A stretch of 64,000 bases of DNA, from NCBI RefSeq assembly GCF_009939195.1, contig NZ_JAACKC010000001.1:790270-854269 (forward strand). The letters run 5' to 3'. The notes beneath the pieces were generated by a model. That model did no database searches and was not told where the DNA came from. It saw nothing but the letters and a program-made list of their open reading frames with translations. The translations under genes were made by a program, and so were the position numbers. Source of the DNA: Acinetobacter kanungonis. GTDB lineage: Bacteria; Pseudomonadota; Gammaproteobacteria; Pseudomonadales; Moraxellaceae. Shown piece by piece: positions 9,261 through 18,495 of the stretch (positions are counted from its first letter, which is position 1; each line of letters begins with the position of its first letter).

Positions 9261-10243
9261 GCAATTTTTCCTTCTGCCACTAAAATGGCATTCAGTGCAT
9301 CCTCCATACGACCTTTAGTATCGATTGGGAATGCTTTTTCTATATTTGGCAAACGTTTCGCAAGATTGGCAAGTACATTACCAGGACCACATTCAACAAT
9401 GAATTGAATTCCTTGATCTTGTACAGACTGCATGGTCTTGGTCCATTGCACAGATTGATACAATTGCGCAGTCAATGCCTGACGTAATTGCGCCACATCT
9501 GTCGCGATTTCCGCGTTGACATTTTGTATTACAGGAATGCTAGGTAGCTCAATGGCAGTTTGTTCCAAAGCAAGTGCGAATTGCTCGGCAGCTGGTTTCA
9601 TCAACGAACAATGTGATGGAACAGACACTGGAAGTGCAATCGCTTTGCCTGATTGTTCTTTTGCAATTGCCATCACCGCTTCTACAGCAGCCTTCTCGCC
9701 TGCAATGACCACTTGACCTTGCGCATTGTAGTTCGCAGCTTGAACAGAACCCTGACCTTGTGCTGTAACTTCGGCACATAACTCAACAACTTTGGCATCT
9801 TCTAGACCCAAAATTGCAGCCATTGCGCCTTTACCTTGAGGCACTGCATCTTGCATGAGCTTGCCACGCAAGTTCACCAACTTCACAGCATCGCCCAATG
9901 ACATGGCACCAGCAGCAACCAATGCACTGTATTCACCAAGTGAATGACCTGCAAGGTATTTCGGTGCAACACCGCCCAACTCCAACCAAACACGCCATAA
10001 AGCGATACTCGCTGTAAGCAAGACTGGTTGCGTAAATTCAGTTTGGTCTAAGCCTTCACCGCTTTGGGCAATATGCCACAAATCAAAACCAAGGGCTTCA
10101 GAAGCTTCCGCGAACGTGTCACGAACACCACTAAACTGTTCAGCAAGTTCAGCCAGCATGCCAGCTTTTTGCGAACCTTGACCTGGAAACACAAATGCAG
10201 TTTTTGTTGCTTGAGCTGCTTGTTCGAGTGGTCTAGCAGACAT
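9257..10243 (-). CDS. fabD: Malonyl-CoA:ACP transacylase FabD
   Basis: 328 residues. N-terminal FVFPGQGSQKAGM and active-site GHSLGEY (Ser101); the histidine region VPSHCSLM and Gln-rich substrate motifs are also present. It transfers malonyl groups from CoA to AcpP to start fatty-acid elongation. About 12 residues precede the conserved start compared with short homologues; no Met lies between, so the ATG at 10243 is kept. It overlaps fabG by four bases. A terminator separates it from rpmF upstream. Confidence 0.95.
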   Translation of the reverse strand: MSARPLEQAAQATKTAFVFPGQGSQKAGMLAELAEQFSGVRDTFAEASEALGFDLWHIAQSGEGLDQTEFTQPVLLTASIALWRVWLELGGVAPKYLAGHSLGEYSALVAAGAMSLGDAVKLVNLRGKLMQDAVPQGKGAMAAILGLEDAKVVELCAEVTAQGQGSVQAANYNAQGQVVIAGEKAAVEAVMAIAKEQSGKAIALPVSVPSHCSLMKPAAEQFALALEQTAIELPSIPVIQNVNAEIATDVAQLRQALTAQLYQSVQWTKTMQSVQDQGIQFIVECGPGNVLANLAKRLPNIEKAFPIDTKGRMEDALNAILVAEGKIA

Positions 10244-10342
10244 ATAAAAAATCCTTTATGAAGTCACTGCTCATTCTTGGGACGGAAATTTAACACTTAA
10301 TTTCGTGTTTGGTAATTGCGAAATACAACAAAAATTGGAGAC

Positions 10343-10366
10343 AAAAAAAGGGAGCTTACGCTCCCA
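10343..10366 (-). terminator. Terminator between rpmF and fabD
   Basis: Minus-strand stem GGGAGC-GTAA-GCTCCC followed by seven T residues, about 40 bases after the rpmF stop. It ends or attenuates yceD-rpmF transcription before fabD, so the roughly 100 bases before fabD probably contain a fabDG promoter. Confidence 0.88.
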
Positions 10367-10403
10367 ATTTTTCCACTAAGCTCATCGCTTAATGCTTCAT
10401 CAA

Positions 10404-10589
10404 TTATTCAGCATCAGCTGCTTTAGCGAATAATTGACGACCACGGTAGATACCATCTTTAGTTACGTGGTGACGACGGTGCGTTTCACCCGTAGTTTGG
10501 TCTACAGTTAATGCATTCTCGGTTAAAGCGTCATGTGAACGGCGCATGTCACGGCGAGAGCGACTTTTACGGTTTTGCTGAACGGCCAT
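10404..10589 (-). CDS. rpmF: 50S ribosomal protein L32
   Basis: 61 residues, basic N-terminus ([20 protein letters not shown]) typical of L32, then a central [10 protein letters not shown] segment and GIYRGRQL. It lacks the zinc-binding Cys pairs seen in some L32 proteins, as is usual in gammaproteobacteria. It follows yceD, the standard arrangement. Confidence 0.96.
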   Translation of the reverse strand: MAVQQNRKSRSRRDMRRSHDALTENALTVDQTTGETHRRHHVTKDGIYRGRQLFAKAADAE

Positions 10590-10663
10590 GATGGCTCCTT
10601 ACAAATCGAAAAAATGGATCAGAACAAATTCAGTTGTCTTAACTTAACAGTATAACACAAAAA

Positions 10664-11221
10664 TTAGTTAAGTTTACCCTTCAAACTTGCCAAAACATCA
10701 AACGGATTATCCCGTTTTTCTTCGACAACGTCCTGAACGGCAGGTTGATGCTTATGCTCACAAGCGTCATGCTTAGGAGACAAAGGCACCAACAATAACA
10801 ATTCATCTTCTATGAGTGCGAGTAAATCGGCAGTGGAAGGATTTGGATATTCTCCTTTCGTTGTCGCTTCACTTTCACCTAGTACGATGAAATCAGCATC
10901 CTCATCCAAGCGCTCTATCAGTGACTCATCATCAATCAGAGCTAGATGAAAATCTGAAACCAATTCAATTTCTACAGCGCCTAAACAGCGCTGACATTCC
11001 ATTGGGACTTTGGTTTCAACATGACCATCCAACCATACAATACGATGATACGCATCCATTGATAGCTTACAGTCTATGTTGATCAATTGATTATCAATTG
11101 ATCCAACAGCTTCACGAGCAATACGAGCAAAGCGAGACAATGGCAGGGTACCTGACCATGTAAAGCCTTGTTCAGCCCATTTAAACGGCTCAATCTGTGC
11201 CGGAAAGGTATTTGCTGACAT
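10664..11221 (-). CDS. yceD: YceD/DUF177 large-subunit rRNA accumulation protein
   Basis: 185 residues. The DUF177 family is recognised by the N-terminal strand region, the Cys-x2-Cys pair in MECQRCLG and a C-terminal NPFDVLASLKGKL motif. In E. coli and plants the family is needed for normal 23S rRNA accumulation. It lies 74 bases before rpmF on the same strand, the conserved context. A divergent promoter region of about 100 bases separates it from epmC. Confidence 0.92.
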   Translation of the reverse strand: MSANTFPAQIEPFKWAEQGFTWSGTLPLSRFARIAREAVGSIDNQLINIDCKLSMDAYHRIVWLDGHVETKVPMECQRCLGAVEIELVSDFHLALIDDESLIERLDEDADFIVLGESEATTKGEYPNPSTADLLALIEDELLLLVPLSPKHDACEHKHQPAVQDVVEEKRDNPFDVLASLKGKLN

Positions 11222-11318
11222 AATTAAGGCGGCAATTCTACAAATTCATCAGTACTCTGTCAAAGATTAAGATACAATTTTGTACTTATTTAGACAGACC
11301 AATTGGGTAACTTAAGTC

Positions 11319-11981
11319 ATGCATCTGTTGCAGCCGCAAACAGAAGTGAATAAAAAATCACTTGTTAGCACACTTTCAACTGTCCATTCTGACATTTCAC
11401 CAGACCAAGTGCAACGATTGGAATGGGCGAATTTACAGACAGAAACTGAACAAGTTGACTGGCTCATCTTACACTTTAATTACTGGTTTTCCCACCTTAA
11501 TGTGAATTTGATTCGCGGTGAGCATGAACCTGAATATTTTCCAGCGACACACGAGCAACCTGCGCGCATTCAATTTGCGCATGGTTTCTTTAATAGTGCG
11601 CTGCATGAAATTAGCCACTGGACCATTGCGGGTGAACAACGTCGTCTCCTTCCCGACCTAGGTTACTGGTACGCACCCGATGGTCGTACTCAAGAGCAAC
11701 AAGCGCTGTTTGAACAAGTTGAAATTAAGCCACAAGCCATTGAGTGGATGTTTGCCAAAGCCTTTGGACGTAAATTCCGTGTCTCATTAGATAATTTGAC
11801 CGGCGACGGCGGCGACGGTTCAAGTTTTAAAGATAATGTCTATGCACAAGTTCAACGCTATTGTGCTGGAGAAATGAAGCTGCCACGCGATGCCCAATAC
11901 TTTATAGATTGCATTTGTACTTGTACCAGAAGTGGCAAAAGATTACAAAGTGGCGAGTTTCAACGTGAAATGCTGGATTAA
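11319..11981 (+). CDS. epmC: Elongation factor P hydroxylase EpmC (YfcM family)
   Basis: 220 residues. Conserved family blocks are visible: AHGFFNSALHEISHWTIAG (putative metal-binding His/Glu), LGYWYAPDGRT, FEQVEIKPQAIEW and VSLDNLTGDGG near the middle, with a C-terminal Cys-rich segment (DCICTCTRSGK). In E. coli EpmC hydroxylates the beta-lysylated lysine of EF-P, the last step of that modification. The partner genes (efp, epmA, epmB) are not in this window. Strong family match. Confidence 0.9.
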   Translation: MHLLQPQTEVNKKSLVSTLSTVHSDISPDQVQRLEWANLQTETEQVDWLILHFNYWFSHLNVNLIRGEHEPEYFPATHEQPARIQFAHGFFNSALHEISHWTIAGEQRRLLPDLGYWYAPDGRTQEQQALFEQVEIKPQAIEWMFAKAFGRKFRVSLDNLTGDGGDGSSFKDNVYAQVQRYCAGEMKLPRDAQYFIDCICTCTRSGKRLQSGEFQREMLD

Positions 11982-12058
11982 TTACAGAAATTCATCAAAG
12001 TTAAATGACAACATGTTGTAATTTCAGCAGATAATAGATAAAAAATCAGGAGAAAAAT

Positions 12059-12676
12059 ATGTTGCACTTAAGAATACATCCTGATAATCCACAACTGCGC
12101 TTAATCAGTCAGGCAGTGGAACGCATTCGTGCGGGTGACGTGGTGGTCTACCCGACCGATGCTGCTTATGCCATTGGTTGCCAAATCGGGAATAAGAGTG
12201 CCATGGAACGCATTTCGCAGATTCGTGGCTTAGGACCGAAACATCAGTATGCGATTATCTGTTCCGATTTATCCGACATTGCCACCTATGCCAAAGTCGA
12301 CAATGCCATGTATCGTTTATTGAAAAACAATACCCCCGCAGTGACTACTTTTATTCTGCCTGCTACCAGTGAAGTCCCGAAACGCTTAATGCATCCAAAA
12401 AAAAGAACTATTGGTCTACGCATTCCAAGTAACCCGATTTGTCAGATGCTGTTAAAAGAATTGGGCGAGCCACTATTGACCAGCACCTTAATCTTGCCAG
12501 GCATTGCCGATCCACTCGACGACCCTTATGAAATTGAGATGCAACTGGAAAAACGCATTGATGTATTTATTGATGGTGGCTTGGGTACTTTAAGCACCAC
12601 CAGTATTGTGGATTTATCGGGCGATCATCCTGAAGTGATTCGTAAAGGCGTGGGCGATGTGAGTGCTTTTGAATAA
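12059..12676 (+). CDS. YciO-type Sua5/YrdC/YwlC family protein
   Basis: 205 residues, a single YrdC-like domain. PTDAAYAIGCQIGNK and KRTIGLRIPSNPIC are the nucleotide/substrate-binding blocks, and TSTLILPG and SIVDLSGDHPEVIRKG are conserved near the end. YrdC/Sua5 enzymes make threonylcarbamoyl-AMP for the tRNA t6A modification. The YciO branch, which this resembles most, has weaker or different activity in E. coli, so the exact reaction is uncertain. GGAG lies eight bases before the ATG. Confidence 0.85.
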   Translation: MLHLRIHPDNPQLRLISQAVERIRAGDVVVYPTDAAYAIGCQIGNKSAMERISQIRGLGPKHQYAIICSDLSDIATYAKVDNAMYRLLKNNTPAVTTFILPATSEVPKRLMHPKKRTIGLRIPSNPICQMLLKELGEPLLTSTLILPGIADPLDDPYEIEMQLEKRIDVFIDGGLGTLSTTSIVDLSGDHPEVIRKGVGDVSAFE

Positions 12677-13019
12677 GCTCATTCATCAGAGTTGAGGGAG
12701 CTTTTATCCTCCGACTCTGATACCCTGCTCTTTTAAACTGTGTATCTTATTGTTTAAACATACTTTTATTCATTTTTTGACGCATTAAAAATGCATAAAA
12801 GACCACTTTATTCATCATCACACAAATAAATACTCTGTATTTATTTGGCGCTTTTTTTGTTATTTAAACGGTGAAGTAATTTATTCACACCCGAATATGC
12901 ATTACACTAAGCCCTATTAAAATTATGTATTTTTTAATCGCCTCTACTTTCTCTCCCTTAAGTACTGATTCGAAAACACATAATCATGCCTTTGAAAATT
13001 CGCGTGGCCAATAACTGTA
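12677..13019. other. Spacer between YciO-type gene and scpA
   Basis: 343 bases. It starts with a hairpin (12685-12721); the rest is A+T-rich and must hold the scpAB promoter. No gene or known operator was recognised. Confidence 0.5.
12685..12721 (+). terminator. Hairpin after YciO-type gene, possible terminator
   Basis: ATCAGAGT pairs with ACTCTGAT and an inner GAGG pairs with CCTC across a short loop. It is well placed eight bases after the stop but no clear T-run follows, so it may be an mRNA-stabilising 3' hairpin instead. Confidence 0.45.
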
Positions 13020-13811
13020 ATGAATCAATCCGTCCATAATGCCATGGAAGATACGCCCCACATTCGTGTTCTGGATGAGTGGCATGACTCCATCCCTGAG
13101 GATTTATATATTCCTCCAGCTGCATTTGAAATTCTTTTAGAGCATTTCGAAGGACCACTCGACTTTTTAATTTACCTGATTCAAAAAAATGGCTTTGACT
13201 TATTACAGTTAGATATTGCACCAATTGCAGCCCAGTATCTGTCGTATATGGATGCCATGAAGTCACTGAATATTGAGCTCACCGCAGACTATATGGTGAT
13301 GGCAGCATTATTGGCAGATTTAAAATCTCGTTTGTTACTGCCGAAACCTAGCAGCATTGCCGTGGAAAAAGATCCCAAGCAAGAACTGATTGACCGCTTA
13401 GAAACTTATCTTCGCGTCAAGCAGGCGGCGGAACGCTTGGGTCAAATGAGTGTGCTTGAACGTGATACCTTCGAAACCAATGTCAGTCTGGGCGATATTG
13501 CGGTGCGTCATGAAGGTTTTTCGGTCAATCTGTTACATGATGCCTTGTTTTGCGTGTTTAACCGCCCAGAACCTGTCATGCATAAAATTGAGCAAGAACC
13601 CGTCTTGCTGGAAGAACGGATTGCCTTTATTGAACAAAAGCTGCAAGCAGGCGAAGTGTTAGAATTTAATGAATTGCTGAAACCGAGTCAGGGGCGTATG
13701 GGCGTGGTCGTGACCTTTATGGCCGTGCTCGAACTGACGCGTCAGCAACGCATTCATATTATCGGTTCAGGCATAGAGGTGCCTCTTAGTGTTCAAGGAG
13801 CTCAAGCATGA
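13020..13811 (+). CDS. scpA: Segregation and condensation protein ScpA
   Basis: 263 residues. Kleisin family: N-terminal FEGPLDFLIYLIQKNGFDLLQL (contacts the SMC neck), then ADYMVMAALLADLKSRLLLP, and a C-terminal winged-helix region (VVVTFMAVLELTRQQRI). With ScpB it closes the SMC ring and takes part in chromosome compaction and segregation. It overlaps scpB by four bases (ATGA). Its partner smc lies about 30 kb away at 43644-47096. The first Met is kept, although about 30 non-conserved residues precede the core. Confidence 0.94.
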   Translation: MNQSVHNAMEDTPHIRVLDEWHDSIPEDLYIPPAAFEILLEHFEGPLDFLIYLIQKNGFDLLQLDIAPIAAQYLSYMDAMKSLNIELTADYMVMAALLADLKSRLLLPKPSSIAVEKDPKQELIDRLETYLRVKQAAERLGQMSVLERDTFETNVSLGDIAVRHEGFSVNLLHDALFCVFNRPEPVMHKIEQEPVLLEERIAFIEQKLQAGEVLEFNELLKPSQGRMGVVVTFMAVLELTRQQRIHIIGSGIEVPLSVQGAQA

Positions 13812-14392
13812 CCGATGTTGATCTGTTTTCACAAGCTGAAATGCAGCATGAAATGTTAATGCAGCTAGAGGCGATTATTTTCGCCAGTGATGCACCTGTG
13901 TCGCTCGCGCGCCTGAAAGAAGCATTTCAAGATCAATATTCCAAATCTGAACTGCGCCAGCTGATCCAACAATTAATGCTGTTACAACATGGCCGCTCGA
14001 TTGAACTGGTTGAAACTGCTCAAGGTTTCCGTTTTCAAGTGCGTGCCAAGTATCGTCAGATCATTACTCAAACTTGGCCTGAGCGTCCAACACGCTTATC
14101 GCCTTCTCTGCTCGAAATCTTGGCGGTGGTGGCTTACCATCAGCCCGTGACTCGTGCGGACATTGAACAAATTCGTGGAGTCTCGAATAATAGTCAAATT
14201 CTGAGAACCCTATTTGACTGGAACTGGATTAAAGAATCTGGTTTTCGGGAACTCCCTGGAAGACCCGCGTTGTTGGTTACAACGCCACAGTTTTTAAATG
14301 CTTTTGGCCTAACATCCATTGGTCAATTGCCTCCCCTACAGGATGCCAAGGAAGCTTTTATGGCTCTCGATGCGCAAGCAGCGAAGTCTTAA
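13808..14392 (+). CDS. scpB: Segregation and condensation protein ScpB
   Basis: 194 residues with two winged-helix domains. LEAIIFASDAPVSLARL starts the first; the second has LEILAVVAYHQPVTRADIEQIRGV, the ScpB hallmark, and TLFDWNWIKESGFRELPGRP. It binds as a dimer to the ScpA kleisin. Translation is coupled to scpA by an ATGA overlap, and rluB follows after 41 bases, a conserved order. Confidence 0.95.
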   Translation: MTDVDLFSQAEMQHEMLMQLEAIIFASDAPVSLARLKEAFQDQYSKSELRQLIQQLMLLQHGRSIELVETAQGFRFQVRAKYRQIITQTWPERPTRLSPSLLEILAVVAYHQPVTRADIEQIRGVSNNSQILRTLFDWNWIKESGFRELPGRPALLVTTPQFLNAFGLTSIGQLPPLQDAKEAFMALDAQAAKS

Positions 14393-14433
14393 ATAGGCGA
14401 ACTGTTGATGATAATTTCTAAGGTTATGCTGTC

Positions 14434-15537
14434 ATGAGTGAAAAATTGCAAAAGGTGCTCGCACGCGTTGGTTTAGGCTCTCGCCGTTATATGGAAGAGG
14501 TCATTGCTGCTGGTCGTGTGAGTGTCAACGGTCGCGTTGCTCAAGTGGGCGAACGTATTGAGCCAGGCGATGAGCTTCGCATCGATGGTCGTAAAGTGCA
14601 GTTCCAAATTGAAGACGAAATTCGTCGTCGCGTTCTGATTTACTACAAACCAGAAGGTGAAATTTGTTCACGTAACGATCCTGAACAACGCCCAACGGTA
14701 TTCGATAATTTACCTGCGATTGCCAATGATCGCTGGGTGATGGTCGGTCGTCTGGATATCAACTCTACAGGCTTGTTACTGTTCACAAATGACGGCGAGC
14801 TTGCCAACCGTTTGATGCATCCATCGAATGAGATTGAGCGTGAATATGCCGTACGTGTGATGGGTGAAGTCACACCGCAAATCCGCAACAACATGTTACG
14901 TGGTGTGGTGTTGGATGATGGTCCTGCTAAGTTTGAATCGTTCTCTGAAATTGGTGGTGATGGGATTAACCGTTGGTATCAAGTGGTAGTAAAAGAAGGA
15001 CGTAACCGCGAAGTTCGTCGTATTTTCGAATCACAAGGTCTAAAAGTAAGCCGCCTATTACGTACCCGTTATGGCACTGTAATTTTGCCACGCGAATTAC
15101 GTACAGGTCGCTGGATGGAACTCGACAAAGCCGACATCGACAACTTAACCAAGTCTGTTGAATTGAAGCCACGTCAAGGCACAGGTTTATACGGTATGGC
15201 AAAACGTCGTACTGAACGTATGCAAGACAAACCATTGGCAGCACGCCGTGGCGGTTTCTTACGTCAGCAACGTCGTGATAATGAAGATGAAGGTCAACAA
15301 AAACCAACCTTCAACCGCGAGCGCCGTGAAAACCCAAATGGTCACACACACCGCCGTCAGGACAATGCGCAATCAGGTTACGGTCAACGTGAACAACGTC
15401 AAAACACGGGTTATGCACAACGCGACAACCGTGGTGACAACTTTGGCAACAAAGGCACCTATGGTCAACGTGACAACCGTGATGAACAAGCGCCGCGTAA
15501 GCCATTTGGTGCAAACAAAAGCTTTAAGAAGTTTTAA
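14434..15537 (+). CDS. rluB: 23S rRNA pseudouridine synthase RluB with long basic tail
   Basis: 367 residues. An S4 RNA-binding domain (KVLARVGLGSRRYMEEVI) is followed by the RsuA/RluB catalytic domain with GRLDINSTGLLLFTNDGEL, whose Asp is the catalytic residue, and RNREVRRIFES. RluB makes pseudouridine 2605 in 23S rRNA. After about residue 245 comes a disordered tail of some 120 residues rich in Arg, Gln, Asn and Gly, including repeated YGQR(E/D) and RDNR motifs. It is cotranscribed with scpAB at least in part and is ended by the terminator at 15558-15583. Confidence 0.93.
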   Translation: MSEKLQKVLARVGLGSRRYMEEVIAAGRVSVNGRVAQVGERIEPGDELRIDGRKVQFQIEDEIRRRVLIYYKPEGEICSRNDPEQRPTVFDNLPAIANDRWVMVGRLDINSTGLLLFTNDGELANRLMHPSNEIEREYAVRVMGEVTPQIRNNMLRGVVLDDGPAKFESFSEIGGDGINRWYQVVVKEGRNREVRRIFESQGLKVSRLLRTRYGTVILPRELRTGRWMELDKADIDNLTKSVELKPRQGTGLYGMAKRRTERMQDKPLAARRGGFLRQQRRDNEDEGQQKPTFNRERRENPNGHTHRRQDNAQSGYGQREQRQNTGYAQRDNRGDNFGNKGTYGQRDNRDEQAPRKPFGANKSFKKF

Positions 15538-15557
15538 TCCACTTCTGACAGATCAAT

Positions 15558-15583
15558 AAAAAACCGCCTCAGGGCGGTTTTTT
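15558..15583. terminator. Bidirectional terminator between rluB and peptide transporter genes
   Basis: AAAAACCGCC-TCAG-GGCGGTTTTTTT, flanked by A and T runs, serving convergent rluB and the minus-strand ABC cluster. Confidence 0.92.
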
Positions 15584-15595
15584 TACAACTTAGAA

Positions 15596-17338
15596 TTAAG
15601 AAACACTGTGCTCAATCCCTTTGGGAATCGCCCCCAGCAGTCGTTTGGTGTACTCATGCTGCGGAGTCTGATACAGATCATCAGAGTTGGCAATTTCAAC
15701 AATATCACCATGATTCATCACCATGATCTGATCGGAAATATATTTCACCACCGACAAATCATGTGAGATGAAAATATAGCTGAGTCCAAATTCATCCTGT
15801 AAATCTTGCAACAGATTCAGCACTTGTGCCTGTACTGATACATCCAGTGCCGACACCGATTCATCACAAATCAGAATTTCAGGCTTTAAGGTCAAACAGC
15901 GCGCTATCGCAATCCGCTGCCGCTGCCCGCCAGAAAACTCATGCGGATAGCGATGAAATGCCGATGCAGGCAAACTGACCCGCTCCAGTAAATCCAAAGC
16001 GATTTTTTTCCGTTCTGCATCGTTGGCACCAATGCCATGCACCTGCATCGGTTCTAGCAAAATTTGTCCGACGGTAAAGCGTGGGTTTAAGGAGGCATAA
16101 GGATTTTGGAAAATGATCTGAATTTTACGTTGGAACTGGGCAAACTGCTTGTCCGACATTGCCAAAATGTCTTGTCCATAAATCCGCGCCGATCCACCTG
16201 TGGCCTGCTGTAAGCGCATGAGCAATAGACCAATGGTGGTTTTACCCGAACCCGACTCTCCCACCAAGCCCAAGGTTTTGCCTTTCGCCAGTTGAAACGA
16301 CACCCCTTTGACCGCTTGATATTCCTCGCGACCAAACAGCCCTTTGCGGCTATAAAAAGACTTTTTCAGGTCACGTACATCCAAAATGATTTCTTCATTG
16401 CCTTTTAAGCCACGTTGCCGCTGAGGTCGTGACTGCTCTGCCAGCCCTTGCTTTTCGACCCAGTCCTGCCCCTGTTGCTGCATAAAGTCACTGATCATCG
16501 GCAAGCGAAACGGACGCTGTGAAAATTGCGGACGACATTGTAATAAGGCACGAGTATAGATATCTTGTGGTTGTTCCAGTACCGACTCGACTGCACCTTG
16601 CTCACGAATTTCACCATGACGCATCACAATGACTTGATCGGCAATTTCGCTGACCAAAGCCAAATCATGGGTAATAAACAGCATCGACATTTGACGGCGT
16701 TGCTGCAAGTCCTGTAATAAATCCAGAATCTGCTTTTGAATGGTGACATCCAGTGCCGTCGTCGGTTCATCCGCAATCAGTAATTTTGGTTCACAGGCAA
16801 TCGCCATAGCAATCATCACCCGTTGTTGCTGCCCTCCTGAAAGCTGGCTGGGATAGGCATCAATTTTGGTTTCTGGCAAAGGAATTCCCACTTCTTTGAG
16901 TAGCTCCAAAGTGCGTGCTCTGGCTGGCTTACGTCCCATTGCTAAATGCAGTCTAAGTACTTCCGCAATCTGATCACCCACGGTAAACACAGGATTGAGT
17001 GATGACATCGGTTCCTGAAAAATCATCGCAATGTCTTTACCACAAACCCTACGCATCTCGGCTCGTGATAAGGTGAGTAAGTTTACGCCTTCGAATAATA
17101 TTTTACTTTCAGCAGCAATTTGACTTTGCTCTGGCGGCAACAAGCCCATGGTTGCCAGTGAGGTTACCGACTTGCCACTGCCCGATTCCCCCACCAAGGC
17201 AACGGTGGTATTGGTCGGAATGGCAAATGAAATTCCTTTGACGGTTTCAATGTATTGCTTATTTTCAGCTTTAAAACTGACTTTCAAATTTTCAACTTTT
17301 AATAAGATTGAATTTTGCTGCGGCTCGGTCATGTTCAT
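15596..17338 (-). CDS. Peptide ABC transporter ATPase, fused double domain (YejF/DppDF type)
   Basis: 580 residues, two complete ATPase domains in one chain. Domain 1 (about 10-265) has Walker A GESGSGKS, signature LSGGQQQR and Walker [13 protein letters not shown]. Domain 2 (about 315-575) has [17 protein letters not shown] and [12 protein letters not shown]. Each ends with the oligopeptide-type C-terminal loop ([20 protein letters not shown]). It is the engine for the two adjacent permeases. It is the last gene of the cluster and starts seven bases after the YejE-like permease gene. Confidence 0.94.
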   Translation of the reverse strand: MNMTEPQQNSILLKVENLKVSFKAENKQYIETVKGISFAIPTNTTVALVGESGSGKSVTSLATMGLLPPEQSQIAAESKILFEGVNLLTLSRAEMRRVCGKDIAMIFQEPMSSLNPVFTVGDQIAEVLRLHLAMGRKPARARTLELLKEVGIPLPETKIDAYPSQLSGGQQQRVMIAMAIACEPKLLIADEPTTALDVTIQKQILDLLQDLQQRRQMSMLFITHDLALVSEIADQVIVMRHGEIREQGAVESVLEQPQDIYTRALLQCRPQFSQRPFRLPMISDFMQQQGQDWVEKQGLAEQSRPQRQRGLKGNEEIILDVRDLKKSFYSRKGLFGREEYQAVKGVSFQLAKGKTLGLVGESGSGKTTIGLLLMRLQQATGGSARIYGQDILAMSDKQFAQFQRKIQIIFQNPYASLNPRFTVGQILLEPMQVHGIGANDAERKKIALDLLERVSLPASAFHRYPHEFSGGQRQRIAIARCLTLKPEILICDESVSALDVSVQAQVLNLLQDLQDEFGLSYIFISHDLSVVKYISDQIMVMNHGDIVEIANSDDLYQTPQHEYTKRLLGAIPKGIEHSVS

Positions 17339-17345
17339 ACACCTC

Positions 17346-18488
17346 TTATTTTAGTTTTGGGTCCAATGCATCACGCAACGCATCGGTAAACATGGAAAAT
17401 GCGGTGACCAAGATGGCCATCGCCACCGAAGCCGCGACCAGTTGCCACCATTTACCTAAAATCAATTCACTTTGCGCTTCATTTAACATGCTGCCCCATG
17501 ACACCACGCCCACAGGCACACCAAAGCCCAAGAAGCTAAGAATGACTTCGGACTTAATGAATGCCACCACCAGTATCGAAATTTGTACCAACGCAATGTG
17601 ACTAACATTCGGGAATATATGCACAAACATGCGTCTAAAATGACTAACCCCAATGGCTTTCGCCGCCAGTACATATTCACGTGAGGTATGTTTCATATAC
17701 TCGGCTCGAATCAGTCGATAAACTCCTGTCCAGCCTGTTAAACCGAGAATCAATACAATCGAGACAATGCCTTTTTGCTGTAGTACCGCTGCAATGGCCA
17801 AAATCAGCAACAGATATGGAATGGAGGTAAAGATGTTATAAAACCAGTTCAAGACATCATCGACCCAGCCACCAAAATAGCCCGAGATTGCTCCAAGCAC
17901 CGTACCAATCAACACAGCTAATAACGCAGCCACAACCCCGACAATAATGGACGTTTCAGCACCTTTGATGGTTTTTTGCAGGACATCTTGCCCCCACTTG
18001 TCCGCACCAAAAGGCAAGGTCTGCTTGAGTTCTGCCTGTTGGTCCAGTAAATGCCCATCCAGTTGCTGGTCAATCGCCTGCATGTCCTCTGCCAATGGAT
18101 CAGTTACGCCATAATAATCAATCGCACCGCCTGTAGCCTGCTCCTTGGCAATTTCGGCATTCAGCTCACGCATCACATCTTTTAAAGGATCGACAGGATT
18201 TTCAGGTAAAGCCTGTGCTTGAGCAGTCTCTTTTTTGATTGTTTCATTAACAGGATCAGCGCCCATAAAGGTCGGGGGTGCATAACTGACTGCGACCTCT
18301 TTATTCCAGTTAGAGGCAATCACCCCCGTCATAGACAACAGCAACATCAGAAAATAGCACAGCACCACAAACAACGAGATCATGGCAATTCGGTCCGCCT
18401 TTAAACGGCGCATGGCCAGTTGCCACAGCCCAGAAGACGCGGTTTCTTCAGTATCTAATGCTTTTCTTTTAAATATCACACTTAGCAT
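17346..18488 (-). CDS. Peptide ABC transporter permease (YejE/DppC-like)
   Basis: 380 residues. The first membrane helix is at about 35-60, followed by a periplasmic insert of roughly 110 residues (Asp/Glu/Gln-rich), then GADKWGQDVLQKTIKGAETS, the normal DppC motif before the five-helix BPD_transp_1 core. The EAA loop is recognisable (YVLAAKAIGVSHFRRMFVHI). The YejE branch also has a long insert here, so the length is not aberrant. It pairs with the permease encoded just upstream, forming the inner-membrane channel. Confidence 0.92.
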   Translation of the reverse strand: MLSVIFKRKALDTEETASSGLWQLAMRRLKADRIAMISLFVVLCYFLMLLLSMTGVIASNWNKEVAVSYAPPTFMGADPVNETIKKETAQAQALPENPVDPLKDVMRELNAEIAKEQATGGAIDYYGVTDPLAEDMQAIDQQLDGHLLDQQAELKQTLPFGADKWGQDVLQKTIKGAETSIIVGVVAALLAVLIGTVLGAISGYFGGWVDDVLNWFYNIFTSIPYLLLILAIAAVLQQKGIVSIVLILGLTGWTGVYRLIRAEYMKHTSREYVLAAKAIGVSHFRRMFVHIFPNVSHIALVQISILVVAFIKSEVILSFLGFGVPVGVVSWGSMLNEAQSELILGKWWQLVAASVAMAILVTAFSMFTDALRDALDPKLK

Positions 18489-18495
18489 AGTTCAC

